Source of the DNA: Spirometra erinaceieuropaei
Lineage: Eukaryota > Platyhelminthes > Cestoda > Diphyllobothriidea > Diphyllobothriidae
Assembly (NCBI GenBank): GCA_902702965.1
Contig: CACRXP010000092.1
Coordinates: 54,556 to 118,555, forward strand
Length of the DNA: 64,000 nt
Direction of reading: 5' to 3'
Shown: positions 38,101 through 50,100 of the stretch, piece by piece
Layout of the letters: every line of letters starts with the position of its first letter
How positions within the stretch are numbered: the first letter of the stretch is position 1
Notes under the pieces: model-generated
What the model was told of the DNA's origin: nothing
The model's database searches: none
Seen by the model: the letters and a program-made list of their open reading frames with translations, nothing else
Position numbers and translations under genes: made by a program

Positions 38101-41100
38101 TAAAGAGGTCAATGTAGGCGTCGAGGGCAAATTGGTACATGGGGTCAACACTGCCCAGGTCATTGAGTACAAAGAAGAGGATGGAGGCGCGCTGGGCGCA
38201 GGGACGGTAGCCCTCCCGAGCCGCGTCAATCTGTACCTCTGTCTTCTCAGATATGGCGAGGAAATCGGAGACTTCCTGCATGAAACAAAAGGGAAACGTT
38301 CAGCTCGTTTGGGGAAGTGAATGCACGTGGATAGAAAAACAGTCTACACGCAGCTTTCTGCCTAATTACTCTCTATTCCTTCAAGTTTTCTGTAATTGAG
38401 GTTCAAACTGCAGCCCCTTGTGCATGAACCACCCGTATCTGCTTTTGTCCCTGATGATGGGTTCGAGCAGGAATCCGAAACGTCAGGCTAATAAAGCTCT
38501 CGTCCCAGCAATCGTGTCTCCTTCTTGACGACTATTTCCTGGGGCTCGTCTCTTCGCTCCTATTGAGGTCCAAACTGTTAAATTTTAATCGCTACAATAG
38601 CAACCGCTGAGAATGTCGCACCAACCTCCATTTTTAAGCTCTCGGTGAGGTTACTGCCAGAAGCAGCTGTCAAGAAAATGTGTTGCAGAAATATAGAGTT
38701 TTCCGAACTGTCGGAACTTGTAATACAGGGATTATCTGCCACATCCAGTGGGACTAAGGACCAGGTTAAAATACAGACTGAATGTCGACTTCCGCATGGA
38801 TAGGTCGCGCAGGAAATACCTGCACAACTCAGTCAAATACTGCGCTCCTACACTTTACGGTAAACAAGAGTATTGTGACTGCAGGTTTAGAGTGCAACGC
38901 GGTTTGAGACTGAAATCTTTCCAGTCAAGGCTTGGGGTATGACTATTTGAAGGCGGTCAACAAGATGACGATTGTCATTTTCAACTTCCTTCCTTTGAAA
39001 GCCGTTTCCTCGTTCCTCTGGGGTCTTTGAGCGTCCGCCACCAAGAGACGCGCCACATAATCGTCGACGTTCTTCATCTGGTCAAGTCACCACCCCCGCA
39101 ATACCGAGGAATCCAGACTTTACATTCAAACAAGCCGCTAATTTTCCTTTGCCTTGTCTACCGGCAGCGCATATGGTTGCATCTACTGGCACGTGCGTTT
39201 GCTTTCTAACGAGCAGCCCGACCTTTCTATGTCCCTGCCGTCGCATGCTCGATCCAGCAGTTGTCACAAAATAACAGCCAGTTTTGAGCACTTGCGGGAG
39301 GACAGTTTCCAATAAAGCGCATTTATTGAAGAAAAATATGCTTTCGGCAAAGCTTTTGCCAGATGGCCTACCGCAGATGTAGCCTTCGAGGTCTGCAGAG
39401 TGGAAAGGAGGGTGACATCCTCGAGGAGGGAACCCTTGGTTTCGTTCAGCAGACGCAGGATCTCGTCCTCCAACTCGACAAGCTTCTTCTTACCGTTGGC
39501 GATGCCCATCACTAGCTCGTCCTTCTGTTCCTCCAACTCTGGTTTCTCTTTCCGAACCACAATACCCAGGAGTTGGGCTTCAAGACCTTGCTGCACAACA
39601 GCAAAATTTACGATGGTGGTCTTGGTGCAGATCTCTGGCGTATAGTGCGGATTGGGAAGTTTGGTTGTGAGGTAGAATCTGGGGGAATGAGAGAACAATA
39701 TATGGACGACCCCTTGGTCGTAATAANNNNNNNNNNNNNNNNNNNNNNNNNNNNNNNNNNNNNNNNNNNNNNNNNNNNNNNNNNNNNNNNNNNNNNNNNN
39801 NNNNNNNNNNNNNNNNNNNNNNNNNNNNNNNNNNNNNNNNNNNNNNNNNNNNNNNNNNNNNNNNNNNNNNNNNNNNNNNNNNNNNNNNNNNNNNNNNNNN
39901 NNNNNNNNNNNNNNNNNNNNNNNNNNNNNNNNNNNNNNNNNNNNNNNNNNNNNNNNNNNNNNNNNNNNNNNNNNNNNNNNNNNNNNNNNNNNNNNNNNNN
40001 NNNNNNNNNNNNNNNNNNNNNNNNNNNNNNNNNNNNNNNNNNNNNNNNNNNNNNNNNNNNNNNNNNNNNNNNNNNNNNNNNNNNNNNNNNNNNNNNNNNN
40101 NNNNNNNNNNNNNNNNNNNNNNNNNNNNNNNNNNNNNNNNNNNNNNNNNNNNNNNNNNNNNNNNNNNNNNNNNNNNNNNNNNNNNNNNNNNNNNNNNNNN
40201 NNNNNNNNNNNNNNNNNNNNNNNNNNNNNNNNNNNNNNNNNNNNNNNNNNNNNNNNNNNNNNNNNNNNNNNNNNNNNNNNNNNNNNNNNNNNNNNNNNNN
40301 NNNNNNNNNNNNNNNNNNNNNNNNNNNNNNNNNNNNNNNNNNNNNNNNNNNNNNNNNNNNNNNNNNNNNNNNNNNNNNNNNNNNNNNNNNNNNNNNNNNN
40401 NNNNNNNNNNNNNNNNNNNNNNNNNNNNNNNNNNNNNNNNNNNNNNNNNNNNNNNNNNNNNNNNNNNNNNNNNNNNNNNNNNNNNNNNNNNNNNNNNNNN
40501 NNNNNNNNNNNNNNNNNNNNNNNNNNNNNNNNNNNNNNNNNNNNNNNNNNNNNNNNNNNNNNNNNNNNNNNNNNNNNNNNNNNNNNNNNNNNNNNNNNNN
40601 NNNNNNNNNNNNNNNNNNNNNNNNNNNNNNNNNNNNNNNNNNNNNNNNNNNNNNNNNNNNNNNNNNNNNNNNNNNNNNNNNNNNNNNNNNNNNNNNNNNN
40701 NNNNNTTTACAAATTTTCGACAGAACTCCTTGAACACTTGTGTACACAGTGTATTACTGACCAGACGCAAGGATTGGACGCCCACGATCGTGTTACATCC
40801 CGCGTTTTCATGAATTTGCTCGGTAAAACCGGATAAAATATTTGACAATGACATGCGCAAAGAAGGGGTGACTAGTTATTGCCTTCTGAATTAAACGTGA
40901 ATTGAGGGCCTTATTAGAGGGGGAGTTAAGAAGTTCCTTGGACGGCAACATCTGACAACTGCTGTTACTGCTTCTTCCCATCTTCTCCTTCCTCCCCCTC
41001 TTCATTCCCCTTCTTTCTCCCCCCTTTCCCTGCTTTTCTATTATCTTCTCCCTTCCCCTCGTTTTCTTATCCTTATCCTTTTACGTCCTCCTCTTTCTCT

Positions 41101-44100
41101 CCATCCTCCCGCCTCCTCTTTTTTTTCTTATTTGGGCATTATCATTATGCTACTTACTTCCGTTCCGTAACTAGCGCAGGTCGACGAATGTCACAGTCGC
41201 GCGACTTCACATTTTCCAGATTCCAGAAAGCGGAGGGTGATCATGGTAGCTCAGATAGATAGGGTCAGACTTTGAAGTCTCAATAATGCACTAAATTCGA
41301 ACTCCGAGCTCGTATCCGTCAGCAGCTGGGGTTGGTTTTTAGCCGGCTGAGGAGAGCGAGGTGTGACAACCGCGTGAACCGCAAACTACTCGGGTCGTGG
41401 ATTTACAACCCTCAGTCAATTAGCAAGCGCAATGACCTTCCTCCCGCATATTGTGTGCAGAGACTTTGCCTAGGCATAGACGTTGGTCACACGAGATAAG
41501 TAAAACTCCTGCTCCAGAGACCCAGCCCTCCTCTTTGTGAACGCTTTCTGGAACTCACCTCTCAGTTTCTATTGGAAGAGACCAAAACAGTCAGAAATGA
41601 CCATTCAGGTTCCAATAGTCCTCGCCAGTATTCCTATCTGCAGAATGTTATAACCGACAAAGACAAGAGAGACTGGAATGGCCATTTCTGGCTTGTCAGC
41701 CGGTCGTACCCAAGCCCGAAGCGCGGAACACCTGGGGCTCGATCCCGCGGCCTGTTATTTAGAAGTCTAGCACCTCTATCCACCGAGCCAAAGGCTCGTT
41801 GTCCTGTCGTTTGCGATCGGGAACTGTGAGCACCCCTCTACCATTCCTATCTGCATTGTCGCTGGACGACTGTCTGCGAGGGTTCTTACTAGATATCCAA
41901 GGTAACACACAACGGACATGTCCCGTCGCGCAATTAGGTGGGTGCAGCGACACTTCTATTTGAAACAACATCCCCAACGGCGAGCCATGGGACGCCGAGC
42001 GTGGGGTTTGATGGCAGAATGACTTGGTGTACGATGACAAGAGTCTGGGGCCGACTCTCTGGTTATTCAGGCCTGGAATTGGCGTAAAACTGGCCGATGA
42101 CGGTGTGGCCGCCTCCTCGTAGTCGCGAACGTACTCGTTCACTCAGGTCGCCTTTGATCCCCTTATCATTTGGACGTCTGCGACGGGTGTGAGTCATAGC
42201 CTCGGCGTGATGACAGTTCGACGCCGATCAATATGTTGCTTTTCACTGGTTGGCTGCAGGCGGAGATGGGTTTAGGCGTACGTTCACACCTTACGCTTTG
42301 ACGAAATAGCCACTGTGAGACGTCTAACCTGAGCCTACGCTTAGTTTATGATGGGAATGTCCACATTCTCAAAAATGTGGCTGTCACTCACTGGAAAGCA
42401 CGTGCGCATGGCTCCGCTGCATGCAAAGAACGAGCATTTAACAGCGTCTCGCTATTGGCTGAGGCCACCGTGCTTCTTTAGAACCTGATTGGTCTATGTC
42501 CGCGAGAAGTTGCTCGGCCTTTCTAGAACTGTCTTCGTTGAGCGAAAGCAACAGAATGCTAACCATTTTCCAGTGAGGATGACTTGAAGACTTCAATACA
42601 CTTTTCTGTTTTGCTGCTCTGTCGTGTTGGGGGTTGGTACGACAGTTGTTCACGCATACGCTTCGCATTATTGTTGAGTATCGGGTGGGGGCAATAACAG
42701 TTTTAGAGTTCAACATACGTTGTGAATTTTGTTTTCCTTTTCTTTCCTCGATTAGTAACTGTGTTGGCTGCAGCAGACTCGAACTAGGGGGAACGCCCCG
42801 GGTCTACAATGCACTGGCCGGACGAAGCTGCTGCAAAAAGGTGAAAAGATTCGTATCCTCTCCGTGATATAATTATTGATCCTGGAATTATCCCTTTTCG
42901 CCTTTCGGGAGACGCAATAAATACGTCATCGCTGATCAGGTAGCTGAGCGATTCTTTTTTTGAAAATTGAATGATACGTGTGTATGAGCGTTACGATTAA
43001 ATCTGCCTCAGAACCCGAATTTGCAAAGGGATCGTCTGAATCTGATCAAATACCACATATTCCGGGTAGCAACGTATGGAGGAGCATTTAAGTGGCCTGG
43101 GCGGTACATCACAGCTGGCTTTCAGTGTAGAGGAGCCACTGTTGTTTGCTAACACTTCTGACTTGCCTGTACGCCCCGGTCAGAGTAGACGTTGTCCTAT
43201 CAATACTATCATCCTGAGCTGTCACTTAGGGAACTTCTTGTTTTGGACAACCGAACTTCAATAGCGGCAAATAAATCAAAGACGGCTGATAGAAGCGAAC
43301 AGGTGCGCTCCAGGTATCAGTTCAGAAGGCGAAGATGCGATCACTGGAACAAGAAATGTATTGGCCTGACGTTTCGGATTCTCGCTCGAATCCATCATCA
43401 GAGATCTTCGCGAATGCTCTGATGGTGGATTCTAGTGAGAATCCGAAGCGCCAGGCCAATAAATTTCTTGTTCCAGTGATCGCATCTTCGTCTTCTAAAT
43501 CAAAGACGGTCATTCAACTCTCCCCCGCACTTGGTGATGGCACTTCCAAAGACTACTGCTTCGTTCTTTTAGTTAATACCGGCACCTTGCCTCCTTACCT
43601 GTGGAAGAGATCATTTATTTGTTGTCGGATGTAAGGCCCTAGGAAGTTCTTGTCCCTTTACTGCGATTTTTGTAAGAGTTCTGACCTGCAACCTAAATGA
43701 TCCGAGTGTAAATCGTGGCGGACGGTGACAATGCGTTCTAGTGGGGTGCCGAATAAGAGACCTGCGGGTCTTCCATGAACATACTGATGCCGCTTCGCAC
43801 TCTGCAAATGAACCCTTGAAGCAACTGACTAACCAGCTTGACTTGCAGCCCGAGATGCAGCCACGCTGAATGTCCCAAAGTGTGCCTGTGTGTTTGAAGG
43901 TTTTTCCCCTCAAACAGGCCATGTATTAGATGCGCTGGATCAACGCGGGGGTCAGAACGGGATCCAGCAGGCCTTATCGGAGATGCGCACTCATAAAAAA
44001 TGCAGACCAACGCCGCGTTAGTTAAGATCCGACCCGTCATCCTTCTCCTTGTTGTGTAAGATGCTGATCAGTGTACGCTGTGGACCGGGGGGTGTGCTGG

Positions 44101-47100
44101 TAAGCCTAGGTGTGGGTTTTCGTCGTGCTGGCTACCTGCACACTCTCCCGCCTCTGGTCTTCCAGACACTGACATGATACCGGACCCAGATGGAGGGGGG
44201 GTGGGTGAGATTGTAATAAATGTTTCGAAAGTCAACTACCATTATAGAATGATTCAATTACAAATCATCGTCCCCGCGCCCACCCTTCTGTGGGGACGGT
44301 GGAGCTGTCGCTTGAAGGTACACTATAAGTACCTTCGTGAAAAGTGCTACTATTTTAAAATTAGTAGACATTAATGTTCCGCTGTTTTACTATAAAATCT
44401 GTGGAATTCGATCACGATATTCATAGGAACTTTGGGACACAACCGTAAGCCTTTGCCCGAAGTTCGCACATTTATTTCTGACTAAATTCCGACTTTGTCA
44501 AAGGAACTTACTTTTTGTAGCCGCTGACGAGTTCAAGGTAGTTAGTTGGAGTCACATAATTGTGACGTCTCATCTCGGTGAGCATTCGTTCTGACATCCT
44601 GGCTACAGAACCATGCATAGTTGCAAACGCCCGGGCGACACCGGGCTTCATTTTTTTCTGCAAAAAGGAACACATTTGGTTGTGAACAGTAATGCGCAAG
44701 GAACGGGGGTTGCTGAGATACTAACATGTCCTCGATTGAGGAGAGTTCAAAAGTCAACTTAGACCGAAAACGCTGCGTGACGCAGCTGCGAGGGGTTCAG
44801 CTACTCAGTGGGTCCCCCTGCGTTTCCTATGCGGTTTCTGGTAAATATATATATATAAGTACAAACATAATAATTAAGTTCTGACTTACACTTGCACGTT
44901 CACGCTAAAAGAAAGAAAGCAAAGAAGTTGATAGTTACGATAAACGGAAAGGAGTGCTACTTATAATGACGCAAAACGACCCGCTAAAGAGGTATTGCCG
45001 ATAAAGACAAGTACAAAATTAAGCGGCTACTTCTGGCCCAGTGGCCGTCGCCGTAGGTAGGCATCTGATATTTTGACGCTAGCCTGGAATTAGTGCCGCT
45101 GGATAATGGTTAAAATTGCCTTTGAGGGGACTCAAATCAATGTTTTTCCTTAGCCCGAACCACTGTCGATCAGCCAATCTCACTTCCTATGCGTCAGAAA
45201 ACCTTTCAGGCATAAAGAGCACGTTTCCAAGCACATAACACTAGAAAGCCCTAACAAGTCAAAAGTAAAGTTAGGGGCTGATAGGTCCAGAGCTGACAGC
45301 TTTACACTGATCGACTCACGTCTTCATCTCCAACCAGAAGTTCAACGTCCTGGAGGTACTTTGTAGCCACCTCGAGCAGAGCATCCATCGGCCACTCGCT
45401 GAACCAATCGATTGTAGTGCAATTCACAAAGCCGGGGTACATTCGTAGACGGTTTCTGAAGGGGTCACCGATTGGACTCATACAAAGCACTATATGCAGA
45501 TTCGCGCGTACCCGCTCTATGAAGAACTTTCTGATGACCTAAATTAACAAGAGTAATGAAAAGGAAGCAGTACTCCACACTAATAAGCAAGGCTTCTGGC
45601 GCTCAAAATTGGTTAATTTAACATCTGTAAATCCGTTGAGGCAGGGATTTAAAATACAAACCTTTAAAAATAATAAAGGCCCACTAGCGCTGTAAAAAAC
45701 AGTTAAGTCCTTGCAGTTTCACGGCCCTGAACTGGAATTTAGGCCCCAAAGAGGATTAAGTCATTATATCTAGGGATTCAAACAATTTTTGGATAATTGA
45801 AAAAGTCCCCGAATAGGGCCGCGGACTCACCTGTGGAGCCTCGTCGACCCCCTCATGTTTTGCTATGTCGAGCAGAGACTGCCGAATGTCCTCGAATTCG
45901 TCTGGTTTAAAGAGGTTCGGAACTTCACCTGAACTCAATAAATTGTTGATATCCTCAAGGAAGGCTTCCTCGGCCACTTGCGTGTCCGAAAAGAGGAAAC
46001 AGGTGGCCTGATTTTGAACACCCGCCTGTCGATATAACTTCTTCAAGTCTACGGGGGAATTGAATAGACGTCTAGAGTTAGGATACTTACTTGGCAAGGG
46101 ATATCAGAGACATACTTAGATTCCTATTTGTTTAATCGAGGACAAAATCGATTCCGGACACACGTTCGCCTCACAACATGCCGAAATTCTGGGCCGAGGA
46201 AACGACTGCATAGTCAGGGAAACAATCGAGGCTTGACACACGGGACAACCTCCATCAACCGTTATGTGGCTCTTCCCGCTGCCTACCAAGCCCTTCAGGC
46301 GCAGCTCAGTAAACAAATGGGCAGACGTGAACCCAGGCTAAACATGAATCCAGACATGAGGGAGTCCATGGCGGATACACACTCAGCCACCCCTCAACCT
46401 GGTTCTGACGAAGGCGCAGTCGTCACCACAGCCGTTCAATCTACTGGTCCGGCGGACGAGAAAACGGACAGTCATTGCGGCGTAAACAAGATTGCCAGCC
46501 GTGGACAACAGCTACGGTCAATGAAGGTACGAACGATGGCCACCAACGTCTCAACGCCGGCCCCCGATGTAGACTGAGTACATTCCGTCACCCTCCCTCC
46601 CTCCCCCCCCCCCTCCGTCCGCTGCAGCTGGTGACCACTAAAGCTGATCCATCACCCCCGCATCCGGCGAAAAGACGCTCTAGGACTCCCTTTCCGTCCC
46701 TTTCTCCCTGCCGCCATGACTTCATATGTAGAAAACCGTCTTGACATGACTGTCACCCACATATAAATACTCTGAGGCAGGATATCATACTCACCTCCGA
46801 CGATGGAAGCTTGTTTGCTTTTGAAATGTCAGGACAGTAAAACTATGGTTCCAAAGATCGCCTTTTCTTCCCATTTATGTCCGGGGACGCGCATCTTCGT
46901 TTCTATTAGCATTATATATCAGAGAAGAGGCGACAGAGTCTGGGGGTAGATTGATACAGCACCGTTTCGGGCGTGTTTGCCTTCATTCAGTCCATTATAA
47001 CCCTGACCACCAGCTGGGACCGGAAACAAAAACATGCGTTCATACACCTGGCACAGCCGGTCCACCACTGGATCTACCAGATGAGTCAAAAGCACTTCAT

Positions 47101-50100
47101 CGAAACGAAGTTCCCCGGTGCCTCGCCACCTGCCGTGTTGCAGTAGATCGGATACTTATTAACTCAAAAATGTACGTACACCGATCCATTAACTTTTCGA
47201 CTCCAACAAGCTTAGCATGGGTGACAGGGGTCACGAACAGGCTGAATGAAGACAAATTAATCCGAAACAGTTTTGTATCAGTCTAGTCCTCAGACTGTCT
47301 CGATTCCCCTCTGCTATTATGGATGGCCGACTTCGGCCGGGCAGATGTTTACCTGTCTGTGACCCTCGTCGTCCATACTCCATCTGCGCCAGGTCTGTGT
47401 GTACGCGAATGTTTGTGGTAGTCAGGTTAGTTATTTGCCGAATGAAGGCGAACAAGCCCCAAACAGTCCTGAATCAATCTACTCACCAGATTCTGCCATC
47501 TCCTCCCCCGATATATATTTCCTTTTATCCACTTGGTTACAAATCAAGTCGTCTTCAAATTTTATGTTCGAGGGAAGGATATATTTAGGTTTTCAAAGAT
47601 TTTAATTCCTGAATAAGTTTATGCCAGATCAGCCGTTGCATTAGCGTTTAACAACTTCATCCTACAAAGTGTGTACTTTCCGCATAAGGCGAATCACATA
47701 TTCCTCCATGTCTTTAAGAAGATACCATGTAGAGTTCAACAAATTTTGCAATGGATGCGGACGATGTTGTACACTTTATGAAAAGCATTAATAAACAAAC
47801 AGGTACGATTCTGTATGAATGGAAATCGCGCGGTCTTTAAAAAATCTCGCAATAGGAAACCCTTCTTAAAACCGAAAAATACTCTTTCTTCGAGAATAAA
47901 ATGTGAACACATCGTGATTTGCTACCAAATGAGTAAGAGAAAGCATATCTTTGTGCATTTTTTCCATAAAATATATTTGGAAATGTAAAGCCATCGAAGA
48001 TAAAGCCGATAATTTCTCTGGAGGCAATGCACCTAGATGAGGCATGCATCAATCGGCATATCGATCTAGATAGCACATACACAATCGCTAAAGACAAAGT
48101 CAAAGTGCCTCAACCAATCCCGAGGAGATGACAAATTGCAATTAACACGCACTGGCACAGACTTTAACCAATCATAGAATTCTTTGTCAGACTCAGTTTA
48201 GAAGTTAATTGCTTTTGCACACCCATAGTCTGAAGGCGCGCTGGGGAACCAGTCTCGAAAATTTACACAATAAAGTTTAGTGTTTCCCTGTTTCGGGCTT
48301 CTTTTGCCTTCATTCTATGTCGTCTACCCACATTTTCTGTCGTCCATTCTCGCTTCTATGATAACTTGACCGTGACTTTTGCCGTCCCATGCGGAGGTTG
48401 TTTTCTTCGGGAAGCCAATAGATCTGTATGAGCCCATTCCTTATTATATATACATCATATATATATATATAAATCGAAAGACATATATGTATGCATTGGT
48501 GCGAAAGTTGGTGTACCGACAAACACTAGGGAGACTGGGATGTCGACTGCTGATTTATAAGTCGTGGTAGGCCAGTCTTATCCAACTCCGAGCTTTCATG
48601 ACCTGGAATTTGGACCCAGACTCTTTGGTCATTGGGCGTGCCTAAGTCCAGCGTCCTTCCATTTATCAACGTACCTGTTGTCCTGTCGGCTGCGATTAGG
48701 AATATTAACAATGTTGGAAATGGAGGACTGCAAAAAAATTTAGAGGGAACCGAAGAAGCAGTCATAGACCGAGAGAAACATACCTTCGCGGAAGTCCGCC
48801 CTTTTGTAATGCTTAGTCACCTCTATCTGGAAGGTCCTGTACTCGCAGATGAATGCGCCGAGTCTGGAAAGGCTTTGTCTCCCGCTACCACCGACGCCGA
48901 CAAGCAGCATGTTGCCTCGAGGTTGGCCGATAACGCGCATTATTTTGCAGACTAGCAAAATCACACAAATAGACGTTTTCAGGATTGAATTGTGAAGTGA
49001 CAATGGGACCAAGGGGATTCAACTTACTGTGTTCCATAGCGTCCTTAAATAGCACGAGGTCTGATCGTATCATTCCGGGTGTGCTGTTGTAGACTTCGAG
49101 TATGCTGTTGAACCGGTCTCGCAACTTATCCAAGTCTTGGGCATCTTCGTAAATGGCGTCCTGCGACAAAATATCTGTGAAGATTGGCGAACAGCGACTC
49201 GGGCAGAGGTTGTGGAAGGTCTGGTCAAAGTAGGCTGCTAGCCTGTCGCCCAGGACTTCAATAAACGTGGCGCGGTCCTTGTCATTAATCAGCCTGTCAC
49301 TAAAAACTCGGAAAGTTTCGTGGATCCACAGCCTTAGCATGACAGTCCTGGTGTCGTGGTAGACCTTGTCTGATCGCAGAAGGCCTTGATATATCTAAAT
49401 AAAAAGTGAGGACATGCATGCTTGAAAGTCAGCGACGAAGAGATGAATTGTAATTTGCGCGACGGGATCGTGTCAAAAGGCAAAACAAGCCAATTCTGTC
49501 AGAAGCAGAGAAAAAGCAATATAATTAAGTTATTTTAAAATGAGAACGTAGTGAAGTCCGTACCTTAGATATGTCCCGCAGGTTAAAGAGATAATGAATC
49601 TTTGTCGGCGTTGGGAGGAACTTCGCGACTATGGCTTTATAGAGGTCAATAGTTGCCAGTGTCAGTTTGTCGGCCATATTCTTAACTTCGTCTTCAAATT
49701 CGAGCAACTTCTGGGTGAGCATGCTGCCGAAGATCTGCTTGAGGGTATCGTCCTGAAAACAGAACCCGAAAGACAGCGGAATTAGGCCAAGACACTTTTC
49801 TGGTGAAGCAAGGAACAAAATGCACAGAATTTACGTAGAGCCGAAAAATAAGTTTCCGGTTGACGTACTCTCTATTGGGATTTTAGGGTAATCGTTTCAT
49901 ATTTCAATCTGTCTTCCGGGGCCTCTGAGGTGCCCAGAGCAAGGTCTTGGAAAACGAAATGCCCAGAAAACTTCCACTATACGGTTGCTATTGACATTGT
50001 GTGAGTAGAAATGTTAGTTTACAAATTTCTCCTGTGCCACTTACGGTTGGGAAAGTGATGTTGATTTGGTTGAATCGGGCTTGCAGACGACGGGAGATGG

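Larger units (their letters stand above)
43326..43498. repeat. Inverted pair of Penelope-like 3' ends (palindrome)
   Basis: AGAAGGCGAAGATGCGATCA..AACAAGAAATGTATTGGCC (43,326-43,366) is the reverse complement of GGCCAATAAATTTCTTGTTC..TGATCGCATCTTCGTCTTCT (43,454-43,498), and both arms continue inward through hammerhead-like cores that face each other. Arm length is about 80 bp with a short centre near 43,405-43,415. Confidence 0.9.
39679..44511 (-). other. DNAH2 interval e12-e13 with missing exons
   Basis: 4.8 kb including the N-gap. Flanking exons require about 480 residues of stalk, microtubule-binding domain and AAA5. None is recognisable in 40,706-44,511, which instead holds repeats: Penelope-like piece 41,320-41,530, SINE 41,640-41,852, ribozyme palindrome 43,326-43,498 and family C 44,085-44,310. 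40,706-41,300 and 41,860-43,320 are otherwise unrecognised. Confidence 0.7.
46049..48783 (-). other. DNAH2 intron e9-e10 with Penelope, family B and MITE fragments
   Basis: 2.7 kb, GT-AG. It contains a Penelope-like 3' end (46,140-46,870, +), inverted family B copies (46,920-47,300 and 47,305-47,485), a MITE fragment (47,530-48,000), a third family B piece (48,285-48,450) and a degenerate SINE (48,515-48,715). Confidence 0.75.

Noticed and set aside
39573..40860. Three ORFs of 380-426 codons
   Set aside because: They consist mostly of X residues from the N-gap.
43611..43922. Minus ORF of 103 codons as a possible missing DNAH2 stalk exon
   Set aside because: No heptad pattern or dynein stalk motif; rich in Ser, Cys and Thr and without matching splice phases.
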